Shown piece by piece: positions 8,472-16,138 of a DNA stretch of 64,000 nucleotides. Position 1 is the stretch's first letter, and each line of letters begins with the position of its first letter. Both the position numbers and the translations under genes were made by a program. The DNA is from Kistimonas scapharcae (GTDB lineage: Bacteria > Pseudomonadota > Gammaproteobacteria > Pseudomonadales > Endozoicomonadaceae), in assembly GCF_039540975.1 (NCBI RefSeq), contig NZ_BAABFL010000074.1, forward strand, positions 1-64,000, given 5' to 3'. The notes under the pieces were generated by a model. That model did not search any database and was not told where the DNA came from. It saw nothing but the letters and a program-made list of their open reading frames with translations.

Positions 8472-8954
8472 CTACTCTCCATCCTTGAGGCTGTCCAGTA
8501 TGCCCTGGGCACGCTGCTTCTCATCCCGCCACTGCGCTTGATCCCCAGCCCAGTCCACTGCCGCCTGATACGCCACACAGGCAGCCTCTGAATCACCTGC
8601 AGCCAAGTGACAATCACCAATATAGAGCATCGCCTGCGGATCAGAGGTATCTATCGCACAGACGTAACCAAAGACTTCAATGGCCCTGTCGTATTCCTTT
8701 TGCATTAACAAACAGGCACCAAGGCCTAGAAAATATTTCTTGCAATAATGGTCATAGAAACAGAGAAACTGGAAAACCTTGATGGCATCGTCATATTTAC
8801 CACCTTCATAGAGGTTATAGGCAACACTGTATATCGCCTCCATGGAGTCTTCACTCATATCTTTCAGATCTTTGAAAGTCCCCCCCCGACTCAGAAAATC
8901 CGACAGCATGCCTTCATAATCACCCGCGCTAAAATCCTGTTGTTCTGTTTCCAC
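8472..8954 (-). CDS. sycD: Class II T3SS translocator chaperone (LcrH/SycD/SicA family)
   Basis: 160 residues, matching LcrH/SycD/SicA (about 165). The N-terminal helix is followed by three tetratricopeptide-like repeats: AIYSVAYNLYEGGKYDDAIKVF, KKYFLGLGACLLMQKEYDRAIEVF and PQAMLYIGDCHLAAGDSEAACVAY. The concave TPR groove of the family binds the PxLxxP-type hexapeptides of both translocators, and matching hexapeptides are visible in the two following genes. It starts at GTG (8952-8954) with GGAGG 7 bp upstream. The gene order chaperone-SctE-SctB is as in lcrH-yopB-yopD. Confidence 0.9.
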   Translation of the reverse strand: METEQQDFSAGDYEGMLSDFLSRGGTFKDLKDMSEDSMEAIYSVAYNLYEGGKYDDAIKVFQFLCFYDHYCKKYFLGLGACLLMQKEYDRAIEVFGYVCAIDTSDPQAMLYIGDCHLAAGDSEAACVAYQAAVDWAGDQAQWRDEKQRAQGILDSLKDGE

Positions 8955-8981
8955 GGCCTGTCCTCCATGACAAAAGCATTA

Positions 8982-9608
8982 TCAAATATTTCGAATAAGG
9001 TTGTCGGCGGTCCGGTAGTACTTGGCGACAAACTGGGACATCATTTCAAAGGTCTGGTTAAATTTACCGGATGTCGATTGTAGCTTGGTCATATCCAGCT
9101 GAGAGGTACTGGTCAAGCTTTCTGTGAAGCCTTTCATATTTTCAATCGCAAGATCCCACTGCGCAGAATTGAGTTTATAGGTTTTATTGGGATCAATCTT
9201 GCCGCCGTTTTTCTCCCAGGCAATATCATTGTTCAGGAAAAACTGTTTCACTTCTTCCGGCATCTGCGTTTTAACGCTTTCCTTGGAACCGGACTTCGCT
9301 GCACGAGCCTTGGCGAGAATCTGATTGGATTCCTTCAGTTTGTCATTCTTTTTCCGCACTTCCTGCACCTGTTCCCGAAGGGTTTCTTCCAGAATTTCTG
9401 CACGTTCACTCATAATGGCGAGCATCAATGCATCAAGACTGGCCACACTCAGGAAATTAACATTTTTGGATGCGCCAGCGGCCTGATTAATCAGCTGAAC
9501 GGATTTTTTCATCATCTGCTGACCCGTCATGGGACGCTTATTATTAGCCGCCTGCGCCATTTGATCCTGCTGATTCACCTGGGATGCTGATATTGGTTTA
9601 GTTCCCAC
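8982..9608 (-). CDS. Putative T3SS needle-tip or filament protein (SctA-like)
   Basis: 208 residues, immediately upstream of the translocator chaperone, the position of lcrV or espA/sseB-like genes. A long charged helix (about 65-105, with EETLREQVQEVRKKNDKLKES) and a C-terminal helix (about 178-208, SGKFNQTFEMMSQFVAKYYRTADNLI) give the coiled-coil pair seen in LcrV, IpaD and EspA. The C-terminal helix resembles the [22 protein letters not shown] end of LcrV. The length fits EspA/SseB (about 190) better than LcrV (about 320). Which of the two classes it belongs to cannot be settled by eye. It starts at GTG with GAGG 8 bp upstream. Confidence 0.55.
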   Translation of the reverse strand: MGTKPISASQVNQQDQMAQAANNKRPMTGQQMMKKSVQLINQAAGASKNVNFLSVASLDALMLAIMSERAEILEETLREQVQEVRKKNDKLKESNQILAKARAAKSGSKESVKTQMPEEVKQFFLNNDIAWEKNGGKIDPNKTYKLNSAQWDLAIENMKGFTESLTSTSQLDMTKLQSTSGKFNQTFEMMSQFVAKYYRTADNLIRNI

Positions 9609-9685
9609 GGACTATTCCTCTTCAGATAACGTCTTAAAAACTATTATTGTCCACTTGATTTATCATTTCGTTACACTGACAGCAT

Positions 9686-11929
9686 TCAGTATAAACTTTT
9701 ATTATTAAGTGCATCCCAAACCTTCGACCAGTCATCAAGATCAGTCTCTACCATCCCCATCTCTTTGTTTCTTTTAAGAATTTCTTTTCTCGCAAATTGA
9801 CAGATTTCCCGTTGTCCAAGGAACGTGCCATCTTTATGTATTTGTTTTAATGAGGCAGCAAACCCTGGAGAATTCATACCATGTTTGAATATTTTCTCTT
9901 GCAATTCTGTTAACACTGATTTGGGGGAAACCACATCACTTTGCAGTGGTTTCGCCAAACTTCCATGCTGGAAGCCATCCTGTTCCAACGCTCCAGATTG
10001 AGATTGCGCAGCCTTGTGTATTTGCATTCGCAGATTAAAATCCGCCCCAGCGTCATCACCATATTCACTGCCATAGTCTGAGTAGTCCTCTTCCTGCCTA
10101 TGCCCGTCAGGATTGAGTGACGAATCATCAAGATCGCTGACATATCCAGTGTCTTGCTGGGGTTCCATTTCATCTTCCATCCCAGCCAATAGATCACCTA
10201 ACGCTTGTATTTCATCATCTATCGACTGACTTGCCTGGTGAAATTGCAGCTCGTCCCCACTATCTGGCTTCAGCTCTTCATCAAGCTCTTGTCCATCCGG
10301 CCTGTCCGGACTGTTCTGAGGCCGGCCTGTTCCCCTCAGTGAGGGCGGCGGTGGCGCCCCACGCCCATCCCCCTCTTTACCTGGCTCTACGGACGGACCT
10401 CGAATCCGTGGACCGAAATCAACATCCTCATTGACTGTATATGGGTGATGCTTCCACTCGGGAAACTCTACATCTTTTCTATCTGGATCCGCATCACTAA
10501 GATTGGGCTGATAGGGTTTGTGCTGCCAGTCCCGAATCGGCTGACGGTTTCGCTTCTCACCGTCAGGTCCTTGTCCATCCGGCCTGTCCGGACTGCTCTG
10601 AGGCCGGCCTGTTCCCCTCAGTGAGGGCGGCGGTGGCGCCCCACGCCCATCATCCTCTTCAGCTCTCTCAACTGACGGACCTCGACTCCGTGGACCGAAA
10701 TCAACATCCTCATTGACTGTATATGGGTGATGCTTCCACTCGGGAAACTCTACATCTTTTCTATCTGGATCCGCGTCACTAAGATTGGGCTGATAGGGTT
10801 TGTGCTGCCAGTCCCGAATCGGCTGACGGTTTCGCTTCTCACCGTCAGGTCCTTGTCCATCCGGCCTGTCCGGACTGCTCTGAGGCCGGCCTGTTCTCCT
10901 CAGTGAGGGCGGCGGTGGCGCCCCACGCCCATCACCCTCTTTACCTGGCTCTACGGACGGACCTCGACTCCGTGGACCGAAATCAACATCCTCATTGACT
11001 GTATATGGGTGATGCTTCCACTCGGGAAACTCTACATCTTTTCTATCTGGATCCGCGTCACTAAGATTGGGCTGATAGGGTTTGTGCTGCCAGTCCGGAA
11101 TTGGGGAGCGCCTCCGTCCCTCATCACTGCCCCCTTGTCCATACGGCTTGCTACTGCCCGGGGGATAATGAGACCGGTCTATCTCTTTTAGCCGCTCTGT
11201 TTCCTTTAAATGTTCCTTTGTTGGAGGTTGCGCCCTTGAGTGTGTACTCGCTACGTTTTTATCGTCTGGCTCTGTAGATTGATTTGATTTCTGTGGTTCT
11301 GTTTGATCCGTAGATGTATCCGTTTTTTCTTTATCAGGCTGAATAAGAGCCGTATTATCATCAAAAATTAACATTGTCGCGATACCAACAAGTGTAACAA
11401 TGCATACGGTAGTAATGACTAGACCAACACCTGGAAAAGGGAAAGCAACAATGCCTATTGTGATAATTACCGCAACGCCAGCAATTTTCGCAGCATGTTT
11501 CTTAAGAAAGCCGATAAAACTGAAACCTTGATTGATATTTTCACGAGCGGCTTGCTTTTGGTCATCACTCAAGTCACTTTGGTTTACTTTCTCTCCGAGT
11601 AAGTCTTGCACAGTGTTCTCATCGAATTTCCCTGTCACATCAATATCTAATTCAGCAGAGCCCAATTCTCTATACGATGACAATTCTGAAGCATCTGAAG
11701 TGGCTCTGTCGGATAAACTGGTCTCCCCTAATAGTGGTCCTTCTGCTATATCAGGATTCGATCTACTTGCTGCCAACTGGGACGAAAGCGAGTGAGGAAC
11801 AGATCCCACTGAACTTTTCCCCCACACACCGGATCCTTTTAAAGGCGTATCGTTACCATCCGGTGGATGAGCTCTAAAACCCGCCCTATTAATACCAAGA
11901 GAACCTGAAGAACCTGAAGAACTTGCCAT
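9686..11929 (-). CDS. Repeat-containing membrane-hairpin protein, candidate T3SS effector
   Basis: 747 residues, no family recognised. The N-terminus is Ser/Gly-rich with three short SSG/SLG units, as in T3SS signals. Residues 146-189 form a two-lobed hydrophobic segment with a PFPG turn, the topology of chlamydial Inc proteins. Residues 190-278 are polar. Residues 279-560 contain three 94-residue repeats; each has two W-x-H-x-P-Y-x-x-N units and a GAPPPPSLR stretch, and the last degenerates after residue 547. The C-terminal part holds an acidic tyrosine cluster (Y596, Y616, Y619, Y623) and a mixed helical end. It is first in the T3SS gene run, 77 bp before the tip-like gene, with AGGGAAG upstream of its ATG. 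A secreted effector acting on host membranes is the best inference; a structural or regulatory role is possible. Confidence 0.8.
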   Translation of the reverse strand: MASSSGSSGSLGINRAGFRAHPPDGNDTPLKGSGVWGKSSVGSVPHSLSSQLAASRSNPDIAEGPLLGETSLSDRATSDASELSSYRELGSAELDIDVTGKFDENTVQDLLGEKVNQSDLSDDQKQAARENINQGFSFIGFLKKHAAKIAGVAVIITIGIVAFPFPGVGLVITTVCIVTLVGIATMLIFDDNTALIQPDKEKTDTSTDQTEPQKSNQSTEPDDKNVASTHSRAQPPTKEHLKETERLKEIDRSHYPPGSSKPYGQGGSDEGRRRSPIPDWQHKPYQPNLSDADPDRKDVEFPEWKHHPYTVNEDVDFGPRSRGPSVEPGKEGDGRGAPPPPSLRRTGRPQSSPDRPDGQGPDGEKRNRQPIRDWQHKPYQPNLSDADPDRKDVEFPEWKHHPYTVNEDVDFGPRSRGPSVERAEEDDGRGAPPPPSLRGTGRPQSSPDRPDGQGPDGEKRNRQPIRDWQHKPYQPNLSDADPDRKDVEFPEWKHHPYTVNEDVDFGPRIRGPSVEPGKEGDGRGAPPPPSLRGTGRPQNSPDRPDGQELDEELKPDSGDELQFHQASQSIDDEIQALGDLLAGMEDEMEPQQDTGYVSDLDDSSLNPDGHRQEEDYSDYGSEYGDDAGADFNLRMQIHKAAQSQSGALEQDGFQHGSLAKPLQSDVVSPKSVLTELQEKIFKHGMNSPGFAASLKQIHKDGTFLGQREICQFARKEILKRNKEMGMVETDLDDWSKVWDALNNKSLY
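10289..11095 (-). repeat. Three tandem 282-bp coding repeats
   Basis: Within the 747-residue gene the same landmark (gattgggctgatagggtttg) starts at 10501, 10783 and 11065, giving an exact 282-bp period (94 codons). Copy 1 spans 11095-10814, copy 2 spans 10813-10532, and copy 3 spans 10531 to about 10289, where similarity stops. The copies differ by only a few codons, so the expansion is recent. The unit is multiple-of-three and direct, which allows in-frame copy-number change. Confidence 0.95.
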
Positions 11930-11979
11930 ACCATTCTTCCCTGAAGCACGCGCGCTTATTCATCACTAAACACTAAACG

Positions 11980-12007
11980 CTTATATACAAAAAGCTTAGT
12001 TGAACAA
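11980..12007 (-). promoter_or_regulatory. Candidate sigma-70 promoter for the T3SS run
   Basis: Reading the minus strand, TTGTTC (12002-12007) is followed after 16 bp by TATAAG (11980-11985), about 50 bp upstream of the first T3SS-run gene. The -35 match is weak. The surrounding 239-bp gap (11930-12168) is markedly A+T-rich compared with its neighbours and holds no gene, which is a typical setting for a silenced or activator-dependent virulence promoter. Confidence 0.35.
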
Positions 12008-12168
12008 GCACACGGCTCCTCAACACCTAAAAAGCGTTGGAGGTATCCTTAAAATAAAAAAAATATTTTCTATTTCTAAGAGTTATGAAAAAAACACAAA
12101 CAACGCTTTTGTAATAACACTATACTTACAGCCTTAGATTGTTAACTATCAATAAATACCATTGACAT

Positions 12169-12582
12169 TTATTTTCCCGCAGGTTTTTCATAATATTCGA
12201 GCACAGCTCGCATTAAATCCTTCGGACTCAGAATACCCACCAAACGCCCTTGATCATCCAAAACCGGTACTCGCACCGCGCGCTGCTTCATGAACCGCTC
12301 ATAAACATCCAGCACACTATCGTCTTCCCCCGCACTCATGACACTCGCCGTCATATATTCCGAAACCAGCCCGAAATCCTGAGAGTAATAGCTACTGGTC
12401 AACGTAGCAGAGAGACAATCCGATTCCGACAAAATACCGACCAATTTATGTTCAGAATCCAGAACCGGAGCCGCTGTAATCTTGTGTTTGAGCAATATTC
12501 TGATGGCTTCTACCACTTCCATATTTGGCGCCAGTGATACCACCCGTCGGGTCATACAGTCGGCCACGGTAATTGATCGCAT
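12169..12582 (-). CDS. Tandem CBS-domain protein
   Basis: 137 residues made of two CBS domains. The first begins with VADCMTRRVVSLAPNMEVVEAIRILLKHKITAAPVLD, and the second with VSEYMTASVMSAGEDDSVLDVYERFMKQRAVRVPVLDDQGRLVGILSPKDLMRAV. Stand-alone CBS pairs bind adenine nucleotides and act as regulatory modules; the partner of this one is not indicated by the sequence. It sits between the T3SS run and ppa, divergent from ppa, with a TGAGGAAG Shine-Dalgarno. Its 3' end borders the A+T-rich gap, so it marks the right edge of the T3SS block. Confidence 0.85.
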   Translation of the reverse strand: MRSITVADCMTRRVVSLAPNMEVVEAIRILLKHKITAAPVLDSEHKLVGILSESDCLSATLTSSYYSQDFGLVSEYMTASVMSAGEDDSVLDVYERFMKQRAVRVPVLDDQGRLVGILSPKDLMRAVLEYYEKPAGK

Positions 12583-12696
12583 GGTTGCTTCCTCATGTTG
12601 GAATACTTTTTTCCCCTTTAGTTTCGTATAGCTGTCCCCTGCGAGATTGGCAAACTCCGCGGCACCAGGGGGCTGGCCTGCATCCCCTTCAGCCCT

Positions 12697-12702
12697 TATA
12701 AT
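12697..12702 (+). promoter_or_regulatory. Candidate -10 element for ppa
   Basis: A perfect TATAAT lies 39 bp upstream of the ppa ATG in the divergent gap with the CBS gene. The sequence 17 bp upstream of it is a poor match to TTGACA, so only the -10 is supported. Confidence 0.35.
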
Positions 12703-12740
12703 TGCCGGCTTTATTGATACTGCGCATTTAAGGTAAGCAC

Positions 12741-13271
12741 ATGAGCTTTGAGCAGATTCCTGCGGGTAAAGATATCCCCAACGATTTCAACGTTATCATT
12801 GAAATCCCGGCCAACAGTGATCCGGTCAAGTATGAAATTGACAAGGATTCCGACGCGGTGTTTGTTGACCGTTTCATGGCTACCCCCATGTTCTACCCGG
12901 CGAACTACGGCTACATCCCCCAGACCCTGGCGGATGATGGCGATCCCATCGACGTGCTGGTTGTGACGCCTTACCCGGTGATCCACGGTTCTGTCATTCG
13001 CTGCCGCGCCGTTGGCGTTCTGAACATGACCGACGAAAAAGGCGAAGACGTCAAACTGCTGGCGGTTCCCCACGACAAGCTGACCAGCCTGTACAAGGAT
13101 GTGAAGGATTACCGTGACCTGCCCGAGCTGCTGGTCCGTCAGATCCAGCACTTCTTTGAAAACTACAAGGATCTGGAAGAAGGCAAGTGGGTTAAAGTGG
13201 AATCCTGGGAAGGCCCTGAGGCTGCAAGGGAAGCCATCGTTCAGTCCGTTGAAGCTTACCAGAAAGCCTGA
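12741..13271 (+). CDS. ppa: Inorganic pyrophosphatase
   Basis: 176 residues, the same length as E. coli Ppa and close to it along its whole length. It hydrolyses pyrophosphate to two phosphates in the cytoplasm, driving biosynthetic reactions forward. The family I signature is visible as DDGDPIDVLV, together with IEIPANSDPVKYEIDKDS, FVDRFMATPMFYPANYGYIP and KDLEEGKWVKVE. An AAGG Shine-Dalgarno precedes the ATG. It is followed by a strong hairpin and appears monocistronic. Confidence 0.97.
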   Translation: MSFEQIPAGKDIPNDFNVIIEIPANSDPVKYEIDKDSDAVFVDRFMATPMFYPANYGYIPQTLADDGDPIDVLVVTPYPVIHGSVIRCRAVGVLNMTDEKGEDVKLLAVPHDKLTSLYKDVKDYRDLPELLVRQIQHFFENYKDLEEGKWVKVESWEGPEAAREAIVQSVEAYQKA

Positions 13272-13280
13272 TCATCGTAT

Positions 13281-13302
13281 GAGCCGGGCTTTCGCCCGGC
13301 TC
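13281..13302 (+). terminator. Hairpin terminator after ppa
   Basis: GAGCCGGG (13281-13288) pairs with CCCGGCTC (13295-13302) over a 6-nt loop, starting 10 bp after the ppa stop, and is followed by ATTCT. The G+C-rich stem supports termination although the T-tract is short. Confidence 0.65.
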
Positions 13303-13426
13303 ATTCTCCCAGCGATGCCCCACCATACGCCCCATTGATTAAAGCCACTTATCCCTGCGGGATTGCCATTCTCTCCCATTACGGACGACAATAAACAAAC
13401 CTGACCTATCAGTTAAATACCAATAA

Positions 13427-15280
13427 ATGTCTGTCCAAACCATGCAAACGCTTTTTCGACCGTTTATTTTTCTGCTCATCCTCATGTCCCAGTCTGTCAT
13501 GGCAACGGGGCTACAGACGCAGCTCGGACAGGCCTCCGAGAACGAATTTTTGCCGGTAGAAGAAGCATTTCAGCTGAATGGCTACCACACGGACAAGGAG
13601 GCGGTTCTCCAGTTCACCGTCACGCCGGGGCATTATCTCTACCGGCATATGTTCCGGTTCCAGGCTGTTGACAGTACTACGAAGCTGGGAACCCCGGTTC
13701 TTCCTGAGGGCATTGTCAAATTCGACCCTTACCAGCAGGCCGAGCTGGAAACGTATCCCGAAGACATAGACATTCGGATACCAATAGAAACCAGTGAAAC
13801 ACTACCAGAAATCGCTGTTACCTTTCAGGGCTGCGCTGATGCCGGACTGTGTTATCCGCCACATACAACCAACCTGATTCTGATCAGCGAAAACACGCCA
13901 ACCGGTGAGACAACTCTCCCTACGACCACAACGCCGCCTGTTATAACAACAGAAACCAGACAGGACACTTTTCTGGCCTCATTATTGAGCGGCAACAGCC
14001 TCTGGTCCCTCATTACCCTGTTCTTTCTTGGCGGTCTGGCACTGACGTTCACCCCCTGTGTCTTGCCAATGATCCCCATTCTCTCGACCGTCGTCATTGG
14101 GAAAACCAGCAACCGTCTGCGCATTATTCTGTTAACTATCTGCTATGTGCTCAGTATGTCCATCACCTTTGCGCTGGCCGGTATGTTAATGGGTTACTTT
14201 GGTGCCAGCCTTAACCTGCAGGCGAAATTGCAATCCCCCTGGATTCTTGTGCCCTTCGCACTGCTGTTTGCACTGCTGGCACTGTCCATGTTTGGCCTGT
14301 TTGAACTGCAGCTACCGGAAAAACTGCGGGACAAATTGCTTAAGGCTGACCAGTCCGCTGGCGAGAAACGGGGCGGCACTTACCTCGGCGCGGTATTGAT
14401 GGGTATTTTTGCCACCTTGCTGGTATCACCATGTGTTTCAGCGCCGCTCGCCGGGGCGCTCATTTACATCAGCAGCACCTCTGACATAACTCTGGGTGGT
14501 ACTGCGCTGTTCAGTCTGGGTCTTGGCATGGGAACACCGCTGCTACTGCTTGGCATCGGTGGCAGTACACTACTGCCGAAAAGTGGAGCATGGATGAACG
14601 GCGTCAAGACCGTTTTTGGCGTTTTGATGCTGGGTGTCGCGGTCTGGCTGCTCGAGCGCGTCATCCCGGCGCCTGTAACTCTGTTGTTATGGGGCAGCCT
14701 GCTGATTGGCTCTGCAGTTTACCTTGGCGCCCTGGATTTTAACCAGCGAAAAGGCTGGAACGCCTTCCAACAGGTCCTTGGCATACTGCTGCTGATATAC
14801 GGCGCCGCACTCTTTATCGGCGGAATAAAGGGCAATACGGATCCACTTCGCCCACTCGCGTCAGAGACGATGACGCCGCCCCCTAGTATGACATCCAACA
14901 ATCCAGCCCATTCCAGCTTTCAAACTATTAGCACGCTGAGCGAACTGGAAGCGGCGAAAGCACAGGCCATATTGGACAACCGTCTCCTTCTGCTGGATTT
15001 TTACGCCGACTGGTGTATTTCCTGCAAAGTGATTGAACGCGAGGTACTGGCCAACCCCGGTATTGCCAAACGACTGCAAGCCTTCAGCACCATCCGGATG
15101 GATATCACCCGAAACACACCGGAGCAGACCCAGTTACTGAACCAGTACCAACTGTTTGGGCCACCCGCTTTCCTGTTTTTTGACCGGGATGGCCAGGAAA
15201 TCATACCTCTGCGTTTACAGGGCGAGGTCACGGTTGAAGAAATGGCTGCACTGCTTGATCAAGCCCTTTCGTCTTCCTGA
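13427..15280 (+). CDS. dsbD: Thiol:disulfide interchange protein DsbD
   Basis: 617 residues, three-domain DsbD. A signal peptide (about 1-26) leads into the periplasmic alpha domain with its cysteine pair (GCADAGLCYPP). The membrane beta domain follows, with about eight helices and cysteines in FTPCVLPM and LLVSPCVSAPLAG. The C-terminal thioredoxin-like gamma domain carries the active site WCISCK. It moves electrons from cytoplasmic thioredoxin to periplasmic DsbC/DsbE-type proteins. There is no obvious Shine-Dalgarno before the chosen ATG, and a second ATG five codons in is equally plausible. It is followed by aroQ, as PAO1 dipZ is followed by aroQ1. Confidence 0.95.
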   Translation: MSVQTMQTLFRPFIFLLILMSQSVMATGLQTQLGQASENEFLPVEEAFQLNGYHTDKEAVLQFTVTPGHYLYRHMFRFQAVDSTTKLGTPVLPEGIVKFDPYQQAELETYPEDIDIRIPIETSETLPEIAVTFQGCADAGLCYPPHTTNLILISENTPTGETTLPTTTTPPVITTETRQDTFLASLLSGNSLWSLITLFFLGGLALTFTPCVLPMIPILSTVVIGKTSNRLRIILLTICYVLSMSITFALAGMLMGYFGASLNLQAKLQSPWILVPFALLFALLALSMFGLFELQLPEKLRDKLLKADQSAGEKRGGTYLGAVLMGIFATLLVSPCVSAPLAGALIYISSTSDITLGGTALFSLGLGMGTPLLLLGIGGSTLLPKSGAWMNGVKTVFGVLMLGVAVWLLERVIPAPVTLLLWGSLLIGSAVYLGALDFNQRKGWNAFQQVLGILLLIYGAALFIGGIKGNTDPLRPLASETMTPPPSMTSNNPAHSSFQTISTLSELEAAKAQAILDNRLLLLDFYADWCISCKVIEREVLANPGIAKRLQAFSTIRMDITRNTPEQTQLLNQYQLFGPPAFLFFDRDGQEIIPLRLQGEVTVEEMAALLDQALSSS

Positions 15281-15532
15281 AGCCCCAACTGACAGAATCT
15301 GGAAACTGTCACGAAATCCACTGTAACTTGCGGTTAACTTCCTGTAACACGCGCAAACTGGACACCCTTATTTCCATACGGCAGAATGCTGTAATCAATC
15401 GTGATGCCAGCCATTGCTTTCCGTCATTTATTGACTGGCATCATTCATCAATGACAAGCGCAGTGCGATATTACGCCCCTTGAAGCCCATGGCTCAGGCA
15501 AGGGCACTCGCATCGCCACACAGGGGCGTCGA

Positions 15533-15973
15533 ATGGCCAGCATACTTGTGCTTAACGGACCCAACCTGAACTTACTGGGAACCCGGGAACCGGATGTCTA
15601 CGGCGCTGCCACACTCGACGGCATCATTCACACCCTGACGGAACAGGCCGTGGCGGCAGGCCATCACCTGCAGGCTCTGCAGAGTAACGCCGAATACGAA
15701 CTGATTGATCGCATCCACGATGCCAGCCGTCAGGGAATTGATTACATCCTCTTCAACCCTGCGGCATTTACTCATACCAGCGTGGCACTCCGAGATGCAT
15801 TATTGGCGGTTAACATCCCGTTTATTGAGATTCATCTGTCCAATATTCATCAACGTGAACCCTTCCGCCACCATTCGTATTTTTCCGACATCGCCGAAGG
15901 CGTGATCTGCGGACTCGGGGCGATGGGGTATGAACTGGCCCTTAACGCCGCCATTGACCGACTGAACCGATAA
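15533..15973 (+). CDS. aroQ: 3-dehydroquinate dehydratase, type II
   Basis: 146 residues, the size of the dodecameric type II enzyme. It dehydrates 3-dehydroquinate to 3-dehydroshikimate in the shikimate pathway. Hallmarks are LVLNGPNLNLLGTREPDVYG at the N-terminus (catalytic Arg and Tyr), QSNAEYELIDRIH, FNPAAFTHTSVALRDAL and HLSNIHQREPFRHHSYFS. It precedes accBC, as in Pseudomonas. Other shikimate genes (aroK, aroB) are at 36-38 kb. The 252-bp gap upstream (15281-15532) shows no gene. Confidence 0.96.
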   Translation: MASILVLNGPNLNLLGTREPDVYGAATLDGIIHTLTEQAVAAGHHLQALQSNAEYELIDRIHDASRQGIDYILFNPAAFTHTSVALRDALLAVNIPFIEIHLSNIHQREPFRHHSYFSDIAEGVICGLGAMGYELALNAAIDRLNR

Positions 15974-16138
15974 TACCGTTGTTAAAGAATACCTGCATTG
16001 AATCCCAACCGGATTGAATGCCCTGAACGAGCGAGCAGGCAGACCCGATTCCATCAGCATGATCCCACAGGCAATGGAATTCACCCTGCTCACCGTTTCC
16101 CCCATTCGACAGCCAACGACCGAATACAGAGACTGAGC

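Noticed and set aside
10289..11095. Possible CRISPR array
   Set aside because: The repeats are 282 bp, contiguous, in frame and without spacers, so they are coding repeats.
10289..11095. EPIYA or Grb2-type phosphotyrosine motif in the repeats
   Set aside because: The repeated tyrosines are in H-P-Y-x-x-N context. They do not fit EPIYA, and Asn is at +3 where Grb2 needs +2.
12711..13151. 146-codon minus-strand frame opposite ppa
   Set aside because: It is fully antisense to the well-conserved pyrophosphatase gene and has no family features.
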